Positions 1-5,946 of a stretch of 6,594 nt of DNA are shown here, piece after piece. The stretch spans positions 1 through 6,594 of the forward strand of contig JBDGQU010000186.1 of the NCBI GenBank assembly GCA_042218715.1, read 5' to 3'. The notes under the pieces were generated by a model. The model had not been told where the DNA came from. It saw only the letters and a list, made by a program, of their open reading frames with translations, and did no database searches. Both the position numbers and the translations under genes were made by a program. How positions within the stretch are numbered: position 1 is the stretch's first letter; each line of letters opens with the position of its first letter. Origin of the DNA: JAGXLP01 sp042218715 (GTDB lineage Bacteria; Bipolaricaulota; Bipolaricaulia; M55B111).

Positions 1-77
1 GTGAAATACAAATGTGGTGGAAGGACTGATAAGATAACCCTTTATTCTCGGGTAACCGAACCCCGTCTCTCGTTAAT

Positions 78-106
78 TTATTTTTTTCCGGGGTATATGG
101 TAACAT
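78..106 (+). promoter_or_regulatory. Candidate yceD promoter region (extended -10) overlapping a 22-nt element shared with dnaA
   Basis: Positions 98-106 read TGGTAACAT, an extended -10 (TGn plus TAACAT). The matching -35 slot, 17 bases upstream at 78-83, is TTATTT, which is poor, as extended -10 promoters can tolerate. Bases 78-99 form one copy of an element found again at 4351-4372. A short dyad centred on base 117 (GGTT-A-AACC with flanking C/G pairs, 111-123) would sit on the predicted start near 113 and could be an operator. A second, weaker option is TACAAT at 174-179 with TGTAAA at 151-156. No clear terminator or gene is seen in 1-77; a TGA at 2-4 or 27-29 could end an upstream gene outside the window. 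Confidence 0.35.
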
Positions 107-191
107 TAACCTGGTTAAACCGGAGGGATCTCGCCTCTACACGCTCGTACTGTAAAGAGCCGTCGGATTTCGGTACAATTGATTTCTACCT

Positions 192-196
192 GGAGG
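192..196 (+). promoter_or_regulatory. Ribosome binding site that fixes the yceD start
   Basis: GGAGG lies 8 bases before the ATG at 205. The reading frame is open back to base 1, so the frame alone would allow a 245-residue protein. This strong site, and the way the family normally begins close to the residues encoded here, argue for the start at 205. Confidence 0.8.
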
Positions 197-204
197 AGAT
201 CAAA

Positions 205-738
205 ATGGAACTAAAATTAGCTAAACTCAAAAGTAAAGAAGGACAGTACGTCTCGATCGATGAACGCACCACCCTCGAGCCAATCAGCTTTCACAACGAC
301 GAGCTCGAAGTTGCGGAGGATCTGGTAGTAACCGGGGGAGCAACCTTTACGGCAGAAGAAGAAGTAATAAACGTCTCCATCGACTTTACCACTACTATAA
401 TCGAACACTGCCGAAGATGCCTTGGCCCGATCGAGACCAAAATAGACAGACACGAAGAGATCGAATTTCGTCCCGAGATGGATTCAGAAGTCACAAGCGA
501 AGGAAACCTCTCGATATACCGGTACGAAAGCGGTATAGGGACGATCGATCTACTGCCATATATAATAAGGTTCCTGAAGCTGGATCTGGAACCGTATCCT
601 CTCTGTAACGAGGACTGTAAAGGGTTGTGTTCAAAATGTGGAGCTAACCTGAACGAGGAAGAGGATCATAACTGTGAGACGGAAGAAGAAGGGAAGGCAA
701 AGGACCCGAGAATGGAAAAACTGGCTGAATTACTGTGA
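205..738 (+). CDS. yceD: YceD/DUF177 family protein (large-subunit rRNA accumulation protein)
   Basis: The product has 177 residues, close to the usual family length. Family members are small cytoplasmic proteins linked to 23S rRNA accumulation and ribosome assembly; the exact biochemistry is not settled. The hallmarks are visible: a central Cys pair C69-x2-C72 followed by LGP, a C-terminal Cys cluster (C134, C138, C142, C145, C157) around the phrase GLCSKCGANLN, and the typical ending DPRMEKLAELL. The Cys cluster looks like a metal-binding site, as in many non-proteobacterial members. The ATG at 205 has a good Shine-Dalgarno site; an in-frame extension upstream (for instance from ATG 97) has no such site and does not look like the family. 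The stop overlaps the ruvC start by four bases. In many bacteria the next gene is rpmF (ribosomal protein L32); here it is ruvC, which is unusual. Family call is firm; role is inferred from the family. Confidence 0.9.
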   Translation: MELKLAKLKSKEGQYVSIDERTTLEPISFHNDELEVAEDLVVTGGATFTAEEEVINVSIDFTTTIIEHCRRCLGPIETKIDRHEEIEFRPEMDSEVTSEGNLSIYRYESGIGTIDLLPYIIRFLKLDLEPYPLCNEDCKGLCSKCGANLNEEEDHNCETEEEGKAKDPRMEKLAELL

Positions 739-1247
739 ACAATTCAGATATCATCCTGGGAATCGATCCCGGATTGGCTACTTGCGGCTACGCCACGGTA
801 GAATCGACGGGACAGAGATCGTTCCAGTTGATGGATAGCGGGGCCATCCGAACCGACTCCGACGAATCGATGGGCGACAGACTGAAGTCCATTCACTCGG
901 AAGTAGAGGAACTGGTAACGGAATACGATCCGGAGATGGTGGCGATAGAAAAAATATTTTTCAGCAACAACCAGAAAACAGCCGTACTGGTCGCTCAGGC
1001 TCGGGGGGTAATTATCCTCGCCGCAACCGGAAGAGAAATCGTAAGCTATTCTCCACTGGAGATAAAGAAGACGATAACTGGCTACGGAAAGGCGAATAAA
1101 AAGCAGGTCCAGACGATGATTCAGAGATTGCTCGGGTTAAACGAGCTACCGTCGCCGGCGGACGCGGCTGACGCCATAGGGGTTTCTTTGTGCTGCGGCC
1201 TGGACGCCAAGTCCGCGGTCAACCAGCAGTGGGAGGAAGCACTATGA
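735..1247 (+). CDS. ruvC: Crossover junction endodeoxyribonuclease RuvC
   Basis: The product has 170 residues, against about 173 in E. coli. RuvC is a homodimeric, metal-dependent nuclease that resolves Holliday junctions by paired nicks, normally together with the RuvAB branch-migration motor. The four acidic catalytic positions are all present: D11 in GIDPG, E72 in AIEKIFF, and D143 and D146 in ADAADAIG. The junction-binding stretch around SNNQKTAVLVAQARG also fits the family. The GTG start at 735 overlaps the yceD stop (GTGA) and has no strong Shine-Dalgarno site, so translation is probably coupled to yceD. The stop overlaps the polA ATG (ATGA). ruvA and ruvB are not in the window, so the resolvase is separated from its usual partners; they are presumably elsewhere in the genome. 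Confidence 0.96.
   Translation: MNNSDIILGIDPGLATCGYATVESTGQRSFQLMDSGAIRTDSDESMGDRLKSIHSEVEELVTEYDPEMVAIEKIFFSNNQKTAVLVAQARGVIILAATGREIVSYSPLEIKKTITGYGKANKKQVQTMIQRLLGLNELPSPADAADAIGVSLCCGLDAKSAVNQQWEEAL
1231..1236 (+). promoter_or_regulatory. Ribosome binding site inside ruvC that fixes the polA start
   Basis: GGGAGG, inside the last ruvC codons, lies 7 bases before the ATG at 1244, whose A and TG share the ruvC stop (ATGA). The upstream in-frame ATG at 1190 would add 18 residues read from ruvC coding sequence and has no such site. This selects 1244 as the start. Confidence 0.85.
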
Positions 1248-3922
1248 CTCTAGTTCCCGAGGAGCCGGAGCAAGACAGGCTGCTGTTGATAGACGGCCAC
1301 GCCATCATGTATAGGTCCTTTTACGCCATTCGAGGGTTGGCAACGAGTAACGGATTTCCGACAAACGCGATTTACGGGTTCTTACAATCTCTCGAAAAAG
1401 TTCTGGAAGAATTCCCTTCTTCCCACGTGGTTCTCGCGATGGATTCTAAAGGAAAGACCGTAAGACACGAGGAATTCGAGGAATACAAGGCAAATAGGCC
1501 CGAAATGCCGGACGAACTCGCACGTCAACTCCCAAAAATTGAAGACATAACCGAAAGCCTGGGTTATAGAGTTGTCAGGAAGGAGGGCTACGAAGCAGAC
1601 GACGTAATTGCAAAACTGGCCCACCTGGCAAGTGATTCGGGAATGGATACTCTCGTTTTTTCAGGAGACAAGGACCTGGCGCAACTAGTCGACGAAACCG
1701 TAAAGCTAGTCGACACGGGAAATGACAATGAACTGGAGGTAATGGATGCCGAGGGAGTTCGAGAAAAGTACGGAGTATCGCCGGAAAAGATAAGGGACTT
1801 TCTGGCCCTTACCGGTGACACGTCGGACAATATACCCGGAGTGCCCCAGGTCGGAGAGGTTAGAGCTCAGAAGCTCCTGAACCGGTTCGATTCACTGGAG
1901 GATATCCTGGACAGGGTGGAGGATGTCAGCTCTACCAGGGTCCGGAACAACCTGATCGAACACGGAGAAAAAGCAAGAGAGAGCAAACAACTGGTGACGC
2001 TCAGGGAGAACTTCGACCTCGACTGCGATTTCGACGATCTCAGAGTCCGGCAACCCGATCTAACCAGGGTCCAGGAACTGTTCAAAGACCTGGAGTTAGC
2101 TTCATTTCTTGAGGATCTGGGAGCGGAAACGTCGGAAATTACCTGGAACCTGATTAATACTGAAGACGGACTGGGCTCTTTGATTGCCGAGGTAGAGTCC
2201 CAGGCCGAATTTGCTTTCGACATTGAAACCGACGACCTGGACCCAATCGAGGCAAGTCCCGTAGGTGTTTCCATCGCCCTGAACGACGAATCCGGTTACT
2301 ACGTGCCCATCAATCACACCGACGTAGAGACACTTCCGAAATCCAAAATACTGGAAAGACTAAAACCCTTATTCGAAGACCCGGAACTGGGCAAAATCGG
2401 TCAAAACCTCAAATTCGACGGCCTGGTACTGAAACGAGCCGGGATTGAGCTTGCGGGAATAACCTTCGATTCGATGATCGCGTCGTACCTGTTAAAACCG
2501 ACCAAACGCCAGCACAACCTCAGGGAAATAGTTCAGACCTACCTGGGCAGAGAAAAAGAGGAGTTCGGCGACCTCTTTGCCCGGGAAGAAGAAAAGGACT
2601 TTCGAAACCTGGAGATGGACAGGGCAGGTCCCTACGCCGTGAGTGACTCGACTATTATCTGGACCCTAAAGGACCAGCTGGAAAAGAAGCTGAAGGAACG
2701 GAACCAGACCGACCTCTTTCGGGACCTGGAACTTCCTCTGATAAGCGTACTGCGAGACATGGAGTACCACGGAATTAAGATCGACAGGACCAAGTTATCC
2801 GAAGGAGAAGAGACTCTCCAATCCAGAATGGACGCAATTCAGGCCGAAATTAACGATCTGGCCGGGGAAGAACTCAATCCCAACTCGCCCAAGCAGGTAA
2901 GAGAAGTCCTCTTCGGGAAGCTGGACCTTCCCGTAATCGAGAGAACGAAAACCGGTCCTTCCACTAACGCGAAGGTCCTGGAAGAGCTATCGGACGAGCA
3001 CCCCTTACCCGAAAAGATAATTGAATTCAGAGAGCTCAGCAAACTCCTGAATACCTACGTAGAAAAACTGCCCGAGACGATAAATCCCCGAACGGGCCGG
3101 ATTCACACGTCTTTTAACCAGACCGCGACCGCCACCGGTAGACTTTCGTCGTCGGACCCCAACCTGCAGAACATTCCCAAAGGATCTCAACTGGGGAGCG
3201 AACTGAGGAAGGCGTTTGTCGCCCCGGAGGGCAAAAAATTAATCGGGGCGGATTACTCTCAGGTGGAACTGAGGATACTCGCTCACCTATCCGAGGACGA
3301 GGAGCTGCTCGAAACGTTCGAGCGGGGAGAGGACCTGCACACGAAGACTGCCGCCGAAATTTTCGGCGTGGAAAAAGCCGAGGTCGACGGAAAAATGAGG
3401 GACAGGGCAAAACGGGTCAACTTCGGAATAGTCTACGGAATAACCGAGTACGGGTTGTCCCGTGATCTAGGAATCTCAAAAGAAGAAGCGGAAAAGTACA
3501 TCGAAAGATTCTTTGACCTCTATCCTCGAACCAAAGAATTTATCGACCATCTCATCCATCTGGCGGAGAAGAAACACTACGCATCAACGATATTTAACCG
3601 CCGGAGGTATCTGCCAAACATAAACAGCAAAAACTGGCAGAGGAGAAATTACGACAGACGGAACGCGATAAACACCCCGATTCAGGGCAGTGCGGCGGAC
3701 CTGATGAAAGCAGCAATGCTCGACGTAAAAGAGGCAATAAACGAGGGTGCTTTATCCGGCAAACTCCTGCTTCAGATCCACGACGAACTAATTTTAGAAT
3801 CACCGGGTTCCAGAGTAGAAGAAGTGAAGTCGGTCCTGAAAAACACCATGGAAAACTCCCTAAAATTGAGAATTCCGCTGAAAGTGGACGTTGTTTCGGG
3901 AAATAACTGGGGCGAACTTTGA
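1244..3922 (+). CDS. polA: DNA polymerase I with active-looking 5' nuclease and 3'-5' proofreading domains
   Basis: The product has 892 residues. It fills gaps, removes primers and works in excision repair. The N-terminal 5' nuclease (about 10-300) keeps its metal ligands: D17 in LLLIDGH, E117/D119/D120 in YEADDV, D142/D144 in SGDKD, D192/D195 in GDTSDN, then the helix-hairpin-helix GVPQVG. The proofreading domain (about 315-490) keeps all three Exo motifs: D326 and E328 in FDIET, N388 and D392 in NLKFD, Y464 and D468 in YAVSD. Many bacterial PolA proteins have lost these, so proofreading is likely intact. The polymerase domain shows motif A (D670, E675 in DYSQVE), motif B (R721, K723, F727, Y731) and motif C (H846, D847, E848 in QIHDE). 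F727 is the Phe of the E. coli type that disfavours dideoxynucleotides. The start at 1244 is coupled to ruvC by an ATGA overlap. Confidence 0.98.
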   Translation: MTLVPEEPEQDRLLLIDGHAIMYRSFYAIRGLATSNGFPTNAIYGFLQSLEKVLEEFPSSHVVLAMDSKGKTVRHEEFEEYKANRPEMPDELARQLPKIEDITESLGYRVVRKEGYEADDVIAKLAHLASDSGMDTLVFSGDKDLAQLVDETVKLVDTGNDNELEVMDAEGVREKYGVSPEKIRDFLALTGDTSDNIPGVPQVGEVRAQKLLNRFDSLEDILDRVEDVSSTRVRNNLIEHGEKARESKQLVTLRENFDLDCDFDDLRVRQPDLTRVQELFKDLELASFLEDLGAETSEITWNLINTEDGLGSLIAEVESQAEFAFDIETDDLDPIEASPVGVSIALNDESGYYVPINHTDVETLPKSKILERLKPLFEDPELGKIGQNLKFDGLVLKRAGIELAGITFDSMIASYLLKPTKRQHNLREIVQTYLGREKEEFGDLFAREEEKDFRNLEMDRAGPYAVSDSTIIWTLKDQLEKKLKERNQTDLFRDLELPLISVLRDMEYHGIKIDRTKLSEGEETLQSRMDAIQAEINDLAGEELNPNSPKQVREVLFGKLDLPVIERTKTGPSTNAKVLEELSDEHPLPEKIIEFRELSKLLNTYVEKLPETINPRTGRIHTSFNQTATATGRLSSSDPNLQNIPKGSQLGSELRKAFVAPEGKKLIGADYSQVELRILAHLSEDEELLETFERGEDLHTKTAAEIFGVEKAEVDGKMRDRAKRVNFGIVYGITEYGLSRDLGISKEEAEKYIERFFDLYPRTKEFIDHLIHLAEKKHYASTIFNRRRYLPNINSKNWQRRNYDRRNAINTPIQGSAADLMKAAMLDVKEAINEGALSGKLLLQIHDELILESPGSRVEEVKSVLKNTMENSLKLRIPLKVDVVSGNNWGEL

Positions 3923-3991
3923 TTTTTCCTCCCTCCGGCTTTATCTAACCTAGTTACGCGATTCTCTCTCCTGAGACCAACTTCCAACAAC

Positions 3992-4020
3992 TTGACTTTA
4001 TCGGTTACGTCCTCTATCGC
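3992..4020 (+). promoter_or_regulatory. Weak candidate sigma70 promoter in the polA-dnaA gap
   Basis: TTGACT (3992-3997, five of six to the -35 consensus) is 17 bases from TATCGC (4015-4020), a poor -10. The predicted transcript start, near 4027, falls at the 5' edge of the 4026-4080 hairpin, which is why it is recorded. The weak -10 keeps confidence low. It could head a long structured dnaA leader or a small RNA. Confidence 0.25.
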
Positions 4021-4025
4021 TTACT

Positions 4026-4080
4026 CGACAACGGACCATCCCGGGAGGTGCCCCGCAGGGCGGGAACTATCGAATTGTCG
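4026..4080 (+). repeat. Compound stem-loop in the polA-dnaA gap (possible RNA structure)
   Basis: Three nested stems can be drawn: CGACAA (4026-4031) with TTGTCG (4075-4080); TCCC (4039-4042) with GGGA (4062-4065); and GCCC (4050-4053) with GGGC (4058-4061) around a CGCA loop. The two inner stems stack across a 7-base one-sided bulge, and a 7/9-base internal loop separates them from the outer stem. An alternative inner pairing is CCCGC (4052-4056) with GCGGG (4060-4064). No U-run follows, so it is not a standard terminator. I compared it by eye with SRP, 6S, tmRNA, RNase P and T-box signatures and recognised none. Confidence 0.45.
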
Positions 4081-4127
4081 CATAAATTTAACACGGTATT
4101 ACGCCCGATGATAGGTCGTAACACTCC

Positions 4128-4139
4128 AATTGGCCAATT
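4128..4139. repeat. Perfect 12-bp palindrome, possible operator
   Basis: AATTGGCCAATT is an uninterrupted perfect palindrome about 240 bases upstream of the dnaA start. With no loop it is a better candidate for binding a dimeric protein than for an RNA hairpin. No regulator can be named from the sequence. Confidence 0.4.
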
Positions 4140-4212
4140 TAGATTCAAAGACCACGCATACGTTACGGATAGATCTTCTCGGAAGTCGGGCGGCTCGGGC
4201 TCTCCGTAAACT

Positions 4213-4269
4213 GGTTTTTTTTCGATCAGATCAACGGGCCCGTGGGAGGAAGCTTCCGTTAAAAAAACC
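4213..4269. repeat. A/T-tract inverted repeat upstream of dnaA
   Basis: GGTTTTTTT (4213-4221) is the exact reverse complement of AAAAAAACC (4261-4269). Between them, AACGG (4233-4237) pairs with CCGTT (4256-4260), directly adjoining the A-tract, and the two 10-bp palindromes ACGGGCCCGT (4234-4243) and GGAAGCTTCC (4248-4257) also occur. The result is an extended imperfect dyad with one large one-sided bulge (4222-4232). It may form an RNA fold in the dnaA leader, or curved DNA from the phased A/T tracts. It is not a simple terminator because the U-tract is in the 5' arm. Confidence 0.45.
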
Positions 4270-4287
4270 GCTTTGTTCCCCTAAATA

Positions 4288-4296
4288 TGGTATTAA
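4288..4296 (+). promoter_or_regulatory. Candidate extended -10 of a dnaA promoter
   Basis: TGGTATTAA is an extended -10 (TGn plus TATTAA) in the most AT-rich part of the gap. It has no good -35 at 16-18 bases; TTGTTC at 4273-4278 is too close. A transcript starting near 4303 would have a leader of about 70 bases before dnaA. The core TATGGTA also occurs in the candidate yceD promoter (96-102). Confidence 0.3.
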
Positions 4297-4350
4297 TAAA
4301 TGGGGGGTTCCGAGAAAATATGATTTGTAAAAGAGTCTCAAAAAAATGTA

Positions 4351-4372
4351 TTATTACTTTCCGGGATATATG
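4351..4372 (+). repeat. Second copy of the 22-nt element also found at 78-99
   Basis: The copies share TTATT, two differing bases, then TTTCCGGGRTATATG, with 19 of 22 positions identical. Here the element ends in the ATG at 4370-4372, six bases before the chosen dnaA start. In the yceD leader it lies about 105 bases before the start. Its presence in a non-coding leader elsewhere suggests that it is a regulatory or repeat element and not the dnaA N-terminus. Both copies happen to be in frame with the gene downstream and would encode similar peptides (YFFPGYM and YYFPGYM). Confidence 0.5.
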
Positions 4373-4375
4373 AAA

Positions 4376-5830
4376 ATGAATGAAAAAACAATTCCTCTTT
4401 GGCAGGAGATCAAAAAAAATTTAGAAAAGGAGCTACCGGAGGCAAGTTTTGAAACCTGGGTCAACAATCTAAGGTTAGTTGACCTCCAGGACGGCCGGAT
4501 TGAGCTAGCAGCTCCCAGTGGGTTTATAAAACGCGGTCTGGAAGAACGTTATCTGGATCTAATCAAGTCTACGGCAAAGCAGCTGACCGGCGAGGAAAAA
4601 GAGGTCAGCGTTCGGGTTGAGGACATGGAAAAAGATAACGAGACCGCCAATGAGAACCAGGACCAGCATAATGGAACGGGCCTTCAATCTCCCCCAGTCA
4701 GCTCCGGCGGTGACACACCCGGAGGATCTCCCGGTCCGGCCTCCCAGGGGGTCAGCTCCACCCCTCAGGGATCAAAGAGCAAATCAGGAAAAGCGAACGG
4801 AGCGATGGCTCTAAACAAAGAGTACACTTTCGACAGTTTCGTCCAGAGTAAAAGCAATCAACTAGCAAGCGCAGCTAGTCGAGCGGTAGCAGAGTCACCC
4901 GCCGACTCTTACAATCCACTTTTCCTCTACTCCAAAGTTGGCCTGGGCAAGACCCACCTCCTACATTCCATCGGTAATTACCTGCAAAATCAACACCCTG
5001 GCGGCAAAATTATCTATACTTCCTCGGAGAGGTTCGCCATAGAGATGATCCAGGCGATAAGACAAAACGACACGGACGAATTCAGAGAAAAATACAGATC
5101 GGTCAAAGCGTTTCTACTTGACGACGTACAATTCCTCGAGAACAAAGAAGGCACACAGGAGGAACTGTTTCACACGTTTAACGAACTCTACGGAAACCAA
5201 AAACAGATAGTCCTTACTTCCGACCGATCGCCCCAGGAGTTTTCGGACCTCCAGGACCGACTGGTTTCCCGATTTAGGTGGGGTCTGGTTGCGGATATCC
5301 AGCCACCGAACTTCGAGACAAGAGTTGCGATCCTTAGAAAAAAGGCCGCCCAGAAGGGCTTGAAGGTGGACGACGAAGTACTGGAGCTGATAGCGACCAG
5401 GATCTCCACAAACGTCAGAGCACTTGAGGGGGCTTTAATAAAAGCCGTGGCGCACGCAAACCTGGCCGATGGAAAGTTAAAAATGGAAGAAGTAAGTAGC
5501 TTTCTCCCGGAAGATTCCAGGGAATCGAGAGAACTAACCGTCTCTTCCATCAAGGAAGTGGTGGCGGAAAACTACGACCTCTCCTCGGGGGATCTGGAAG
5601 GCAAAAGCCGAAAAAAAGAAATCGCCCGGGCCCGCCACATAGCCATATACCTATCTCGAGAACTAACTGACAGCTCGTTCCCGGCCCTGGGCAATAAGTT
5701 CGGGGATAGAGACCATAGCACGATCATGCATTCACACAAAAAAATCGACCGGATGATCGAAGACACCCCGCTTCTATACGAAGAAATAAAGGAATTAAAG
5801 GAAGAAATACGGTCCAACTTCGATACTTAG
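4376..5830 (+). CDS. dnaA: Chromosomal replication initiator protein DnaA
   Basis: DnaA binds origin boxes, opens the duplex and helps load the helicase. From the ATG at 4376 it has 484 residues. Residue numbers below follow this start. Domain I (about 5-80) begins LWQEIKKNLEKEL and has the SFETW motif. A Gly/Ser/Pro/Gln-rich linker follows (about 85-145). The AAA+ domain has Walker A SKVGLGKT (186-193), Walker B LLDDVQF (D249, D250), the arginine-finger region DRLVSRF and sensor 2 NVRALEGA. Domain IV carries the box-binding signature GDRDHSTIMH (from 443). The first Gly of the usual GGVGLGKT Walker A is Ser here, followed by Lys, which is odd. The start is uncertain: ATG at 4346, 4370 and 4376 are in frame and none has a strong Shine-Dalgarno site. 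4376 best matches family N-termini and leaves the 22-nt element outside the gene. dnaN does not follow. Confidence 0.97.
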   Translation: MNEKTIPLWQEIKKNLEKELPEASFETWVNNLRLVDLQDGRIELAAPSGFIKRGLEERYLDLIKSTAKQLTGEEKEVSVRVEDMEKDNETANENQDQHNGTGLQSPPVSSGGDTPGGSPGPASQGVSSTPQGSKSKSGKANGAMALNKEYTFDSFVQSKSNQLASAASRAVAESPADSYNPLFLYSKVGLGKTHLLHSIGNYLQNQHPGGKIIYTSSERFAIEMIQAIRQNDTDEFREKYRSVKAFLLDDVQFLENKEGTQEELFHTFNELYGNQKQIVLTSDRSPQEFSDLQDRLVSRFRWGLVADIQPPNFETRVAILRKKAAQKGLKVDDEVLELIATRISTNVRALEGALIKAVAHANLADGKLKMEEVSSFLPEDSRESRELTVSSIKEVVAENYDLSSGDLEGKSRKKEIARARHIAIYLSRELTDSSFPALGNKFGDRDHSTIMHSHKKIDRMIEDTPLLYEEIKELKEEIRSNFDT

Positions 5831-5855
5831 TCGATTATCGGTTTTAGCCTTTTTT
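5816..5855 (+). terminator. Weak candidate terminator after dnaA
   Basis: CGATA (5821-5825) pairs with TATCG (5836-5840), and AAC (5816-5818) with GTT (5841-5843) across a 2-base bulge. A T-rich stretch with six Ts at 5850-5855 follows. The stem is AT-rich, overlaps the dnaA stop and is not directly next to the T-run, so this is a weak call. Confidence 0.3.
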
Positions 5856-5906
5856 GAAAGATACTTTTACTTGATCAAACAGTCACGAATTGTACAATAA
5901 AAAGGC
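5847..5906. repeat. 8-bp inverted repeat bracketing the promoter of the carrier-protein gene
   Basis: GCCTTTTT (5847-5854) is the exact reverse complement of AAAAAGGC (5899-5906). The arms enclose the -35 and -10 boxes of the promoter at 5871-5898, and the right arm covers the expected transcript start. The left arm contains the T-run that may end the dnaA transcript. It could be a two-site operator with looping or simply a chance pairing of A/T tracts. Confidence 0.4.
5871..5898 (+). promoter_or_regulatory. Sigma70-type promoter for the lipoyl/biotinyl carrier gene
   Basis: TTGATC (5871-5876) and TACAAT (5893-5898) are separated by 16 bases. This is the best promoter in the window; the predicted start is near 5905, about 40 bases before the GTG. 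The -35 sits in the perfect palindrome TTGATCAA (5871-5878), a plausible repressor site. It implies that this gene is transcribed separately from dnaA. Confidence 0.6.
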
Positions 5907-5931
5907 ATAATTATTTTTACGAGAGAGATTA

Positions 5932-5945
5932 GAATAATACTATTC
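5932..5945 (+). repeat. Small hairpin just before the carrier-protein start codon
   Basis: GAATA (5932-5936) pairs with TATTC (5941-5945) around an ATAC loop, ending one base before the GTG start. The only purine-rich Shine-Dalgarno-like sequence, GAGAGAG at 5921-5927, is too far from the GTG in linear distance; folding this hairpin would bring it to about 5 bases. The stem is short and AT-rich, so significance is uncertain. Confidence 0.3.
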
Positions 5946-5946
5946 A

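Larger units (their letters stand above)
3923..4375. other. Structured non-coding region between polA and dnaA
   Basis: I find no credible gene in these 453 bases. A 66-codon frame from TTG at 4130 lacks a Shine-Dalgarno site and crosses several inverted repeats. What is here: a pyrimidine-rich run just after the polA stop, two TTTATC-GTTACG blocks (3940-3958 and 3997-4009), a compound hairpin (4026-4080), a perfect palindrome (4128-4139), a third GTTACG (4162-4167) and one inverted copy (4117-4122), direct repeats of TCGGGC (near 4186-4199), an A/T-tract inverted repeat (4213-4269), a candidate dnaA promoter and the shared 22-nt element. The position just upstream of dnaA suggests dnaA regulation or an origin. 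I see no TTATCCACA box or close variant on either strand, so an origin is not supported by the sequence alone. No clear intrinsic terminator for polA is visible. Confidence 0.6.

Noticed and set aside
1..204. N-terminal extension of yceD by 68 residues from GTG at base 1
   Set aside because: The frame is open, but the strong Shine-Dalgarno site at 192-196 and the family N-terminus point to 205; the extension is low-complexity in character and contains the shared 22-nt element.
1382..3990. Long open frames on the minus strand opposite polA
   Set aside because: They are shadows of a strongly conserved coding strand, overlap one another, lack ribosome binding sites and encode no recognisable protein.
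4026..4080. Known RNA class (SRP, 6S, tmRNA, RNase P, T-box) or tRNA
   Set aside because: The diagnostic conserved stretches and an acceptor/T-loop arrangement are absent; AGGGCGGGAAC only loosely resembles the T-box core.
4130..4330. 66-codon frame starting with TTG in the polA-dnaA gap
   Set aside because: No Shine-Dalgarno site, no recognisable family, runs through several palindromes, and is of a length expected by chance.
3923..4375. Replication origin (oriC)
   Set aside because: Location and dyads are suggestive, but I see no DnaA-box cluster on either strand, so I do not annotate an origin.
4346..4375. dnaA start at ATG 4346 or 4370
   Set aside because: Neither has a Shine-Dalgarno site, and the extra residues do not resemble DnaA N-termini and coincide with the repeated 22-nt element. 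Not fully excluded.
5188..5817. Minus-strand open frames opposite dnaA
   Set aside because: Ser-rich translations of the antisense of dnaA codons, with no start signals or family resemblance.
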